Source: Paramecium octaurelia
Taxonomy: Eukaryota > Ciliophora > Oligohymenophorea > Peniculida > Parameciidae
Assembly: GCA_905182995.1 (NCBI GenBank)
Contig: CAJJDP010000034.1
Span: forward strand, 542,503 to 564,930
Direction: 5' to 3'
Length of the DNA: 22,428 bases
Below, piece by piece: positions 1 to 10,434 of this stretch (position 1 is the stretch's first letter; each line of letters starts with the position of its first letter). Both the position numbers and the translations under genes were made by a program. The notes under the pieces were generated by a model. The model was not told where the DNA came from and searched no databases. It worked only from the letters and a program-made list of their open reading frames with translations.

Positions 1-410
1 ATATAATATAAATCAAATAATATATAGGAGCGAGGAAGTCAGTTATTTTAAGAGTAAATTATCTCTTATTAGTTACTTAGTAATAGTAAATCAGTTTAAT
101 CAAAAATTATAGCTATATTCTAAAAAGATTCATATAAATTAAGATCAAATTAATAAGTTAAAAGTACTACTATTTAATTCAGATTTATATAATCAAAAGT
201 GTTTTGATATCATTATGTAAGTGAATATTTTTTCTTTAAATATTAATAATTTTTATATCTGAATCACTTGTATTTTTATTCGAATCTTGATGATTATGTC
301 TCCTTGATATGAGAGCTGAGGATTTTTATGACCTTCAAGTTGGGCTTTGGAAGCTTTCAACAGATATTATTTAAGTTTTGTAATAAAAAAAATTTCGATC
401 TCTTTTTTCT
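1..410. other. AT-rich 3' flank, no gene seen
   Basis: This stretch lies downstream of the stop codon of the large minus-strand gene. I see no convincing coding frame, RNA gene or repeat in it. Position 411 is a natural edge because the last in-frame TGA of the neighbouring gene falls there. Confidence 0.5.
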
Positions 411-3400
411 TCAATTAGATATTTGCAAATAATTATTTAACGTTAATGTTAAACATGATTCTTATGAAATCTTATTCAAACTTAAATATATATATAAATT
501 AACATACTCGTTTTTGAGTAAACTTCTGATATGCTCTTGATAAATTGCATAACAAAGTTTAATACAAAGAAGAGCAATAATTGTCTAAAGTGATATTGAT
601 GAAAATTAATAATTTTCTTGTTCAGCTACATATTTAGCATCAGCTAGAAAAATTGTAATAGAGCAAATTTATGCTGAAGATAAAATCTTTGCTATTTAAA
701 CTGGTGAGAATATAGGGTTTCTAGTTAAGAGCTAATAATTAATAGAAAAGCAAACATAACCCCAACAATGATGCTTTCAGTAGAAGATAAGTCTCAAAAT
801 ATGTTAAGATTAAAATAATGATTTCTTCCGAAAATAATTTCTGTTATTGTATTCATTAATTAAATAACAAAAATTTTTTCTAATTTAAATGTTATCATGC
901 TAGTCTTTCTTAATGTACATCGCAATATAATGAGAAAGAGGAATGATTATACTAAAAATGCATATTCCTGGAATTACAAAGGCAAAAATCGAAATTAAAT
1001 GCTCGCTAGTTCCAAAAAGAAGTGAAACATTGCCTTGTATATAACTCTAAGTCGAAACAGTTCTTTTTGAGATAATGGAAAAATACCTAAAATAATCTAA
1101 GTTGAATTACATTTTAACTAATCCACCACAATTAGAAACATATAGGTAGATTAGTGTATTAGAAATAGTTTCGAAGTTAAAATTGCTCAATCCAATCTTC
1201 TTATACAAATTATAAATGAGATATCCTGTTATTATTAGTATAAATTAGGATATCATGAGTACAAGCATTGTAATAATTTTAGAGTAAATCAACTTTATTT
1301 ATTTATTCTCTGATAAATAACGATCAAGATTATTTATCATAGAGTAGGATATTGAACACTTTGTTGCATCTTATACTACAGAGTAAAACCCTTAACTTGA
1401 TTTAGCAACCAGAACTTACATAAAATTCTCCAAGTTAGCATTTCAAACTTTTAGCCTAGATAATGTAATTCAAAATTTTTTAATGTTACAATGATTTACA
1501 ACTAATCTAAATTTATAGTTATTTGTTTTCATAATTATAAGGATCAAAAATAAAGGAAAAGTAACCTAAATTAGAGTATTACTGAGGTAAAATTAAATAA
1601 ATTTTAATAATTATTTCCTATTTTCACTTTATACAAAAATCTGTAAGGAATCCAATAATTCTTACTAAAATTTATATAATCATTTATTTAAAATATTCTT
1701 TTCAAATAATCCCAATCGATTAACAATATTTTTATATTATAGTTTTATTTATAGTTTTGTTTGTTAGAGTGCATGTAGTACTGAGAAAGTTGGGAAATTA
1801 TTCATTTAAACTATTCTTTAAAATAAGAACAAAATTTTTAATATAAGATATATATATTGAACTCTCGAGGGCAAAATAAGTTTGGTATAACTTAGTTACT
1901 TGGGATCATTAAATAATTTTTAATAAAAGGTTTTCCTTATTCAATAAGACTATAAGGCTAGAGAGCTAAATGATGAATGAGTGTCTAATTAATGAATACT
2001 TTTTAGATTGCATTTGTAAGTCGTTGATAAGTCGTTGATAAGCAAATTCAAATGGTGAGGAGATTCAATAAGATTATCTCCAAACTATTTTGCAATATGA
2101 AATAATAAGACAGATTTAATAAGGAGTATAGTTCCATCTTGATTAAAATAAACTCCTCCTCCATCTAAGGCCTCGTTACTAGTAATAAGTGTTTATTTAA
2201 TCTAAAAATTTGTATTCTTTATTTATAAAAACAATCCTCCACCTGAGTTGCTATCATACTTAGAAATTATTTTGCAATTTGTCATTTTTAATTTAAAATT
2301 TCAAATTAGCATAGCACCTCCAAGACTACCCTTATTCTATATGAAATAAGAATCTTTGATTATAATAGTTGAATTAATAAAATTTGAGATCAAACGAAGA
2401 AGCAACCATTTTCTTTAACATTATTTTAAAATCAAAATATATTATCTATTTTAAAAATTTTGAAATGTTCAGCTTCAAAAGTGATCATTCCATTAGAAAA
2501 ATCTGATCCATCATTACTCATTATTTCTATCTGTGAAAGCCTTAGGGAGTTTTGGTTAGAAGTGCTTTTAATATATATCAGCTGATTTGATTGATTGGTG
2601 AATGATTATATCTAACTTAATATATTTGGATATATGGTTTAATCTGTTATTGAGGTGCTCCTCCACTCACTACATCCTAAAATGTTATAATTCAAATTTG
2701 AAAAGATGGGAATTCTATCTGATTTTTCTTTATATGTAATACTTTAAAGTATCTTTGGTTTTTCAATAGAAATCTTTGATTCAGCTTTTATATTCTAAGT
2801 TATCAGCACGAGATCAAAGGAATATAATTTTTATATTAATACTAGTTTAAAATCAAAAATCTTTAATGTAAATGCATTATAAAATTAAAAAATTGGAGAG
2901 ATTATAATTCCTTCACCATTTATATTTTGAATATCAACTTTACAATTTTCAAGAAAAATCATAGCATTCTCCTAGCTTAAATTATTCTCTAATTCTGATC
3001 ATGTTATTTCACCAATCAAAGAAAATAATTAAAACCACATTTCTTCACTTTAATAAATTGTTAAATTATTAATATTTACTTAACTTTATTTCCTTACTTC
3101 TGCTGAAAAAATTTGGCTAACATAATTTTATTCATTAAGGAAAGAAAATTCTTTATTTCTATATTATTTAAAAGAATAAAATTTTCTTTATAATCGTGAA
3201 TAATGGTGTAGCCATTCTATTAAATATTTTTTTTAATTTAATTTCTTTTAGATTAATAGACAAAAGGCTGTTTGTGAATCTACACTTATACAACTTGAGT
3301 CTCCAGTATCTGCTAGATTAGTATATACAGAATCTATCTTGAGGTTAATTATTTTTATTATTCCTTGTCCTTGAGTTGTAATCTAAAAAATAAAACCTTT

Positions 3401-5546
3401 AGTAGCAATAATTTCTTAAAAATAACTATCTGTACAACTAAAGGGTGAAGCTGAGATTATAGATTGCTTAATTTAAAATGTTAATTGAATAATTGAGTTA
3501 ATCTCTTGCTGACTATATTCATCCACTAATTCAAAATCATAAAACTGTTACCATAAGTTTTATGATAAAACATTAGTTTCGATGAAACTTAGATTTGAAA
3601 TTTCTATCATAGTTGCAGGAAGTGTAAAGATTGGATTAGGTTGAATTCGTTAAGGCATTTTGATAGAAATACAGAGGTTGAATTTAAAGAAAACTGTCTA
3701 ATGAACTTATATGTAATAAATTAGATTAGGTGTCAAGTGGTTCATCGATATATTAATTGACGATATTTTGGATAAATTGAAAGTAGTATTTATTTAGCAA
3801 TGATAATGAGGTGGCTACTCTGTTCTTCAGTATTATATTTCCTCTAAATTATACATTTAATAATATTATTCATCCTATTTCTCAATTACAAACTGAGCAC
3901 TAAAACTTACATGCTTAGAAATCGAAAAAAGCAATTCTTAATTAAGAATAAATTTTGAAATATTAAGAATTTGACTTTATCTGCTAGGGTATTTTCTTAA
4001 ACTTTGATATTTTTAATATTAACAATAAATTTATTAATTTGAAGACTAGAATAAACAACAATCAAATTTGAATCTTAAAAAGTGCTGGAATCATCTTCAA
4101 AATCATCAATTGTGCGTACAAGCCTTTAGCAATAATATAGATAAAATCGAATATTAAATAAGAGTGTTTTAACTCGATCTTACCTTCATTAAATCTTGAT
4201 TATCATTAAACTAATATTCACAGAATTTTAAAGGTAGTTATTGCGGAATTAGAGATCATCTGCAATTATTTCAAACTTTCTTTTGCTTTGGAGAAAGAAG
4301 GATTAATCAAAGCTACATTGAGTTATTTCAATATTTGTTAATTTAATTTTGCTTATATGGCTCAAATCTGTTGAGAATGTGAAAAATGCAGAATTCAATA
4401 ATGTGAAATTTTCAATAAGGATGTCTTCAAGTTTTATAATGTCCTAAATATGGTCAATATTAAATAATGTTGAATTTTCTATTAAACAGTTTTTGAAGGT
4501 CAAATTTTTGATATTAAAAGTTATTAAGACGGGTTGTGTTGTAAAAATCAAAAAAAGTTGAATTAACAAAGGCAGAATTTAAAAAGTAAACATCCTAAAT
4601 TACAATGTTTCCAAATATTTAAGTTTAGAAAAATGACAGTCTAGAAATTTTGTTGTAATAAAATTTAACTTATTTAATATTAAATCTATTTGTTATTAGG
4701 ATTTTCTAAATTACACCCATCAAATTCTCTAAAGTTAAGTTTTTGAGTTCTACTGCATCATAGTTGATTATTTCTATTATTTAGCTTGTACCCACTTAAT
4801 AATCTTTAACTGCAAAATAATTTCATATTAGTTTTCTTTAGAGAAAATATTTTCTTCTGTAAGCCATTCGAAAATTTCAGAGCCAATGAATCACTACTTA
4901 TAATGTACTCATGAAATGAGAAAATATAATTAATCATCATTTAATCTACTCCCACTAGGTTACAATATTAAAAATTTATTTCCTCTTCTTAACTATACTG
5001 TTTCTACCTATCTAACAAAAATTCAGTAAGATACTAAGGGAATGAAGACCAATTTTAACAGCTTTTGTTAAAACAGTATTTAGCATTTCTAAAAGAGGTA
5101 TTGATGACTATATTAGGATCTTTAACAGGTTTTAGACATCTTGTTGTAAATTTTAAATTTAATTCCTCTAATTCAAAATTTGATTGTAAAGACTAGAATA
5201 TTATCGAGATATTACAGAAATTTCATCCTAATTTCTCACTTCACAATATTAGCATAAATTAGAACAGGCTATACAATTTCCATTAAGTTCAACCAACATA
5301 GGTTTCATGTAGTAATTTAATGGGCATCTCATGCAAATGAAACTGTATACTTTACTAAATCATTTTGAATTAAGAAATTCCTCATCAGCGTTTCAAATTA
5401 TAATAATATCATCCCCAATATCCAACGGAAGAAGAAGTATTATTATTCCCATAATTCGAATTTATTGTATACACTTGATAAATTGAAGAGAAAGAACTAT
5501 TAGGACTCAGTAGTTAAGTAGAAAATAGTGCCTATAATAGAAACAT
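411..5546 (-). CDS. Large Cys-rich, beta-helix-repeat, multi-pass membrane protein (ciliate type), frame interrupted many times
   Basis: Read with TAA/TAG as Gln, this strand encodes a protein of roughly 1,700 residues. A possible start is ATG at 5546 (MFLLQALFSTQ, weakly signal-like); an upstream ATG at 5637 is an alternative. In order: a Cys cluster at about 5336-5210 (CMRCPLNYY, then CIACSNLCQYCE); a long beta-helix-like region from about 5100 to 2050 with repeated hydrophobic strands and turns such as SLGGAML (2310-2336), SNSGGGLFL (about 2236-2256) and SNEALDGGGVYF (2151-2186); a closing motif FGDNLIESPHHL (2049-2085); a second Cys-rich part with GEFYVSSGC and SQGFYSVVQDATKC (about 1440-1358); then at least four hydrophobic spans, including TMLVLMISQFILIITGYLIY, to the TGA at 411-413. 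This order is familiar from large ciliate surface proteins with pectin-lyase-like folds. About 193 codons from 1398 to 818 are uninterrupted, but elsewhere the frame changes every few hundred bases. Whether this is indel error or a decaying gene is unresolved. The ligand and exact function are unknown. Confidence 0.8.
2018..2042. repeat. 11-bp tandem duplication inside the large gene
   Basis: The unit aagtcgttgat occurs twice head to tail (2018-2028, 2029-2039) and is followed by a further aag. Eleven is not a multiple of three, so gaining one copy inside coding sequence would shift the frame. It sits just after the motif that closes the beta-helix region. Confidence 0.85.
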
Positions 5547-5652
5547 TGGTGAATTTTAATGTAAAAGAATTTTGAATTTCTATCATTTTGTAAAAGGAGT
5601 AATCATCATCCAATTGAAGATTGAATATTTGTATCATTTTTAATAAAACTTC

Positions 5653-6377
5653 ATGATGAATCGCACAATGCCTATAGTGTATAGGAATCTTGCTAATTTA
5701 ACAAAAGAATCTTTGGTAAAAGTAGTCTCTTAAGTTAAAATCTGATTAACTCTTCTTAAGGTTTCCATCACTATTGAAATAGTGTTGATAATAGATTTTT
5801 GAATGTAAGCGAGAAATTTATAATTCTGTGTAGATTGTTATAAAACTGGAGGTGCATTAGGGATTGGTTTCTTAGGCTTTGAAGGTGGCATAGAGTTAAG
5901 TGTTCCTTTAGGGTTTCCTGGAATGGCAATTGGAGGAAAAGTTGGAGATTTTGTTGGAAGAGCAGCTGATAACTTATTTATCAGAGCTATTGACGATTAG
6001 TGTGAAGAATGGATATTAATTAAATCCAAGTAAGCGTCCTTTAATTAAATGGTAATGTATCAAGGATAATGCGAGAGGTTTAATTTTAATTGGTTAAACA
6101 AATACTCATATAGCATGTTTAATAACTAATATTAGTAGGGATAAAATATAAATTTAGCCTCAAGAAGATGTTGGAAATTAAATTTGATTAACATAAATAT
6201 TTAGGTTATAATGATTCTTCTTCAATAATTACATTTAGCCTTCTAGCAACCGCATATGAATATATTAATGATCATGAATTTCTGTAGCAATTTATTATGA
6301 AACAAATTTATGTTATTGACCTAGCTGTGTGTGAAGTTAACTTAAAAGATTTTAGATCATTACTTAGTATATTTTGA
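5653..6377 (+). CDS. Unidentified protein with glycine-rich segment, frame interrupted
   Basis: This gene runs divergently from the large minus-strand gene. A likely start is ATG ATG at 5653, giving MMNRTMPIVYRNLANLTKES; an internal ATG at 5803 is in frame with the glycine-rich part. The most telling segment is 5848-6000, with GGALGIGFLGFEGG and GMAIGGKVGDFVGRAADNLF, spaced glycines like a glycine zipper or a membrane-inserting hairpin. After about 6000 the coding signal moves by one base (NPSKRPLIKWQ, then GLILIGQTNTHIACLI), and after about 6175 it moves again (HKYLGYNDSSSIITF) up to TGA at 6375-6377. The final bases lie in the duplicated block, so the tail reappears at 7834-7857. I do not recognise the family. 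The glycine-rich segment is the only part I would call coding with confidence. Confidence 0.5.
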
Positions 6378-6682
6378 ATTGAATAAAACAATTTATTATT
6401 ATCAATAATAATTTTGTATCATTGTGATTATGAACTTAAAATATATTAATTTCAGGGCTGAAAACATAATTATATATAAAATCTATGTATATTCTACAAC
6501 TAACTAAACTAATTAAAATAATAAGAGTTTTGTAATTCGGAACATTATTGTTTGCTCCAAACAATTAAAATAGTTTGATGCATTTTGGCTACAGCTACAC
6601 AATACAAGAAAGAAACTTTATGAAAATTTCATTGATGTTTAGATACTCCTGAATGAATACAACTAAAACAAAAATGATTAGC

Positions 6683-7330
6683 ATGAAAAAAAAAGAAAAG
6701 CAGAAAAAATATAAATTTAACAAAATTATAAGAATAAATTCAATAATCTCTAATTCAATAAGGAGGATTATTTGCGGGTATCAGAAATAAAAAATAAGGA
6801 GATATTGTAGTATTATCGTTACAGTCATATCTACTACCATCTTAATAGGTCACTATGCTGCACTGTTAATGTATTTTGGGAACTAACAATGTTTGACTTA
6901 TTAAGTATCTTCCAACAATGGTCAACAAAAGACCAAATAAAAATACAGATTGAGCTCAGGCGGTCTATGTTTTCAACAGGCTAATCTCCTGGAGAAGGAG
7001 GAAAATATATTGGAGAGCTAAATAAGGAACAAAGGAAGTCTAAAAGAGTAAAATTAAAAAAAGGAAAATTCACATCAATTATTAACTTAAGAGGCTCAAA
7101 GGAATTAATAAAATTATATATTCTTTTTATTATTTTTACTCAACTATTAGAAGATAGAAGAAATCTTAATTATGATTATTAACAGAATTAATTCTGTAAA
7201 CTATCGCTCAAATCATGTTAATTTGATTTTAGAGGATAATTAACCACCTTTTTACTATAGATTAAACCATTTAAATTTACCCGATTGGAACACCTCTTAT
7301 AACATGATCTATAATTTAACAAAAACTTGA
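6683..7330 (+). CDS. Hypothetical protein, 215 aa, one membrane segment
   Basis: An ATG at 6683 opens a frame of 215 codons to TGA at 7328-7330 with no frame break when TAA/TAG are Gln. The product has a Lys-rich N-terminus (MKKKEKQKKYKFNK), one hydrophobic helix (SIIVTVISTTILIGHYAALL), then a polar, Glu/Gln/Asn-rich region with coiled-coil character (NLLEKEENILESQIRNK). That would fit a single-pass membrane protein with a cytoplasmic basic end. Caution: another plus-strand frame over the same bases is also open for more than 200 codons (it contains STGQSPGEGGKYIGELNKEQ), so the choice of frame is uncertain. I do not recognise a family. An identical copy lies in the right half of the duplicated block. 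Confidence 0.45.
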
Positions 7331-7832
7331 AGTGTATTGCATCTATTTCAGTTTTAAAAAAATTAATTTCTTAATACACAAATTTTAGATGAATCAATTT
7401 TGTCTTAAATAATTGATTTTTGCAGCAGATAAAGCTAATGAGAAATTTAGTAGATTTATTTGGATCAAAACTGAATATTATTAGACACAATATTTAAGAG
7501 TTTGCTGTTTGAAATATGATTAAGACAATACATTTACACATAATTCTTTTTCACAAGAACCACTTTGAATTAAATGTATTTTATTGATACATCAATATAA
7601 TAAAGCAGGGCCAGCTTGTTTTTAAAAAATTCTCCTCTTCTTTTATTAAAGTCATGAATTCTAAGATATATGACTTTCTTGTAAATAAAAAGCTTATTGC
7701 TATAATTTTTCTATTAATAGCTGCTTAATTTATGTTATCATCTTACTTAAAATAGTCTTATACAGACATGTGATGCCTCTTGTTCACTTGATTAATTGCA
7801 TTTGTTGTAACAAAAAAATTAAACCAAGATAG
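7331..7832. other. AT-rich stretch, nothing recognised
   Basis: This is the rest of duplicated block A after the TGA at 7328. I see no further gene, RNA or repeat here. Its last 78 bases (7755-7832) occur three times in the window, also at 9235-9312 and 10435-10512. Confidence 0.4.
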
Positions 7833-7833
7833 N
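7833..7833. other. Single N: contig junction
   Basis: One undetermined base separates the two copies of block A. Together with the exact flanking duplication it marks a join of two contigs that was not merged. Confidence 0.9.
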
Positions 7834-9312
7834 AGATCATTACTTAGTATATTTTGAATTGAATAACACAATTTATTATTATCAATAATAATTTTGTATC
7901 ATTGTGATTATGAACTTAAAATATATTAATTTCAGGGCTGAAAACATAATTATATATAAAATCTATGTATATTCTACAACTAACTAAACTAATTAAAATA
8001 ATAAGAGTTTTGTAATTCGGAACATTATTGTTTGCTCCAAACAATTAAAATAGTTTGATGCATTTTGGCTACAGCTACACAATACAAGAAAGAAACTTTA
8101 TGAAAATTTCATTGATGTTTAGATACTCCTGAATGAATACAACTAAAACAAAAATGATTAGCATGAAAAAAAAAGAAAAGCAGAAAAAATATAAATTTAA
8201 CAAAATTATAAGAATAAATTCAATAATCTCTAATTCAATAAGGAGGATTATTTGCGGGTATCAGAAATAAAAAATAAGGAGATATTGTAGTATTATCGTT
8301 ACAGTCATATCTACTACCATCTTAATAGGTCACTATGCTGCACTGTTAATGTATTTTGGGAACTAACAATGTTTGACTTATTAAGTATCTTCCAACAATG
8401 GTCAACAAAAGACCAAATAAAAATACAGATTGAGCTCAGGCGGTCTATGTTTTCAACAGGCTAATCTCCTGGAGAAGGAGGAAAATATATTGGAGAGCTA
8501 AATAAGGAACAAAGGAAGTCTAAAAGAGTAAAATTAAAAAAAGGAAAATTCACATCAATTATTAACTTAAGAGGCTCAAAGGAATTAATAAAATTATATA
8601 TTCTTTTTATTATTTTTACTCAACTATTAGAAGATAGAAGAAATCTTAATTATGATTATTAACAGAATTAATTCTGTAAACTATCGCTCAAATCATGTTA
8701 ATTTGATTTTAGAGGATAATTAACCACCTTTTTACTATAGATTAAACCATTTAAATTTACCCGATTGGAACACCTCTTATAACATGATCTATAATTTAAC
8801 AAAAACTTGAAGTGTATTGCATCTATTTCAGTTTTAAAAAAATTAATTTCTTAATACACAAATTTTAGATGAATCAATTTTGTCTTAAATAATTGATTTT
8901 TGCAGCAGATAAAGCTAATGAGAAATTTAGTAGATTTATTTGGATCAAAACTGAATATTATTAGACACAATATTTAAGAGTTTGCTGTTTGAAATATGAT
9001 TAAGACAATACATTTACACATAATTCTTTTTCACAAGAACCACTTTGAATTAAATGTATTTTATTGATACATCAATATAATAAAGCAGGGCCAGCTTGTT
9101 TTTAAAAAATTCTCCTCTTCTTTTATTAAAGTCATGAATTCTAAGATATATGACTTTCTTGTAAATAAAAAGCTTATTGCTATAATTTTTCTATTAATAG
9201 CTGCTTAATTTATGTTATCATCTTACTTAAAATAGTCTTATACAGACATGTGATGCCTCTTGTTCACTTGATTAATTGCATTTGTTGTAACAAAAAAATT
9301 AAACCAAGATAG
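7834..9312 (+). repeat. Right copy of duplicated block A (1,479 bp)
   Basis: Same sequence as 6354-7832 apart from one substitution at 7867. Its first 24 bases repeat the last codons of the gene that ends at 6377. Its last 78 bases are also the first 78 bases of block B. Confidence 0.95.
8163..8810 (+). CDS. Second copy of the 215-aa hypothetical protein
   Basis: Identical frame to the one starting at 6683, shifted by 1,480 bases. Because it lies in the right half of an N-flanked duplication it is most likely the same locus counted twice, not a paralogue. Confidence 0.4.
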
Positions 9313-9345
9313 GCAATTAAAAAGCCATATATTTCTCTTACTTTG

Positions 9346-9627
9346 TCAATACGTCCTTATTACTAAATGTCTACAAGAAAGCGAATTATAGTTCCTCTCT
9401 TCCATTATCCTCCTAATGGTATTTTGGTATATAATGGACTTAAATTTATTCACCTTAGCAAGCGATTCTTGTTGGGATCTCTTGTGAGCTGTTGGTCTGA
9501 ATAGTTTATCAATGAGCTATTTGAGGTCGATTTAGACTGATTGAGAGTCAGTTTATGGGCTATCCGGAGCAATATAGTCAAAGTGAGGCTAAATGTTTCG
9601 ATGAACTATAATTGAGTTAGTATCTCA
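9346..9627 (-). CDS. Unidentified protein, C-terminal part (Ser/Gln/Asp-rich)
   Basis: A 94-codon frame runs from just after an upstream TGA (9625-9627) to a TGA at 9346-9348. The composition is protein-like, with Pro, Asp, Ser and Gln: NIQPHFDYIAPDSPQTDSQ, then KLFRPTAHKRSQQESLAK, then IRRIMEERNYNSLSCRH. TAA and TAG each serve as Gln several times, next to CAA and CAG. This stretch has visibly more G+C than its surroundings. Upstream on the same strand, up to about 10045, all three frames stay open for long runs (one reads FHKEPAQDPKQDPPFE just before 9627), so the gene probably continues there in a different frame. No family recognised. Confidence 0.5.
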
Positions 9628-10045
9628 AAGGGAGGATCCTATTTAGGATCTTGAGCTGGTTCCTTATGAAACTTGTTTTATCCTTTGCCGATTTTCTATT
9701 TTTAATGATGCCCGATTAAGGAGAGATCAATGCTCCAAGATATAAAGTTTTTAACTTCACTATGCTCATATTTTCAGTTTGAAAAGTTTGAAAAACATGC
9801 TTATTTGTAGTTACTATGAAAAAAGGCTCAAATTAAATTAAGAAAACAAATAAATGCTATAACTATATGTTAATCCTCTAAAAAATGGCATAAATATCTT
9901 TCCTGATCCAAGTCTTAATCCTCATAGTTTCGATTAACCCTGTTAAATCAGTATCCACAAAATTAAATAAAAAAAAAGTAACTAAGAATCTGGAAAATAT
10001 AATACTGTCTTTGCCCTCATGCTATGTATCACATCCTAGCCATTC

Positions 10046-10433
10046 TACAATTTGTTTGTTAAGGCAATATTTAGAAGATCAGGCACAAGATAACTGTATT
10101 AAGTGAAAAATTATTTTCTTAAAATAAACTCTTGTTTAAACTGTTAGCTTAGTTTAAGAAGAACTTCAATGAAATTCTTTAAATTCTCAATCATATTCTT
10201 TAAATTCTCAATCAAATTAGATAAATATAATTTAAGTTCTCTTGAATTACTTAATATAATCTCCTCCAAATTTATCATTCTTCCAACACAAAGTGATCGA
10301 CATTATATTTCCCTTCACAGACACTAGGTTTAAAGGTCCAAATCTATCACGATTTTAGATGATGCTCCAAGTACATAACTAGTCAATACTACATAAATGG
10401 ATTATAGTATGAATAGCTAGAAAATAGTTAAGT
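10046..10433. other. Intergenic-like stretch with a short tandem repeat
   Basis: I find no supported gene here. The stretch holds the 21-bp tandem repeat at 10174-10215 and ends at the N of 10434. Confidence 0.4.
10174..10215. repeat. 21-bp tandem repeat, two units
   Basis: A 21-base unit beginning attctttaaattctcaatca occurs twice in tandem (10174-10194 and 10195-10215), differing only in the last base. Because the block is duplicated, the same pair is seen at 11374-11415. Twenty-one bases would keep a reading frame, but I see no convincing gene here. Confidence 0.85.
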
Positions 10434-10434
10434 N
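10434..10434. other. Single N: contig junction
   Basis: One undetermined base between the two copies of block B. Same pattern as at 7833. Confidence 0.9.

Larger units (their letters stand above)
6354..7832 (+). repeat. Left copy of duplicated block A (1,479 bp)
   Basis: This block ends at the N of 7833 and is repeated at 7834-9312 with an offset of 1,480. By eye I find one substitution (6387 a versus 7867 c) and no indel. It ends exactly at the N, as the end of one contig overlapping the start of the next would. Confidence 0.95.
9235..10433 (+). repeat. Left copy of duplicated block B (1,199 bp)
   Basis: This block ends at the N of 10434 and is repeated at 10435-11633 with an offset of 1,200. 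I see no difference between the copies. It begins 78 bases before the end of block A, as expected for three contigs tiling one locus. Confidence 0.95.

Noticed and set aside
5451..5640. Frame IQNSFTLKFTNVSIIGTIF as the N-terminus of the large gene
   Set aside because: It resembles the beta-helix repeats but lies upstream of, and in a different frame from, the frame that leads into the Cys cluster; kept only as an alternative start at 5637.
6354..9312. True tandem duplication of a 215-aa gene
   Set aside because: The copies meet exactly at a single N and the third contig overlaps the first by 78 bases, which fits unmerged contig ends better than biology.
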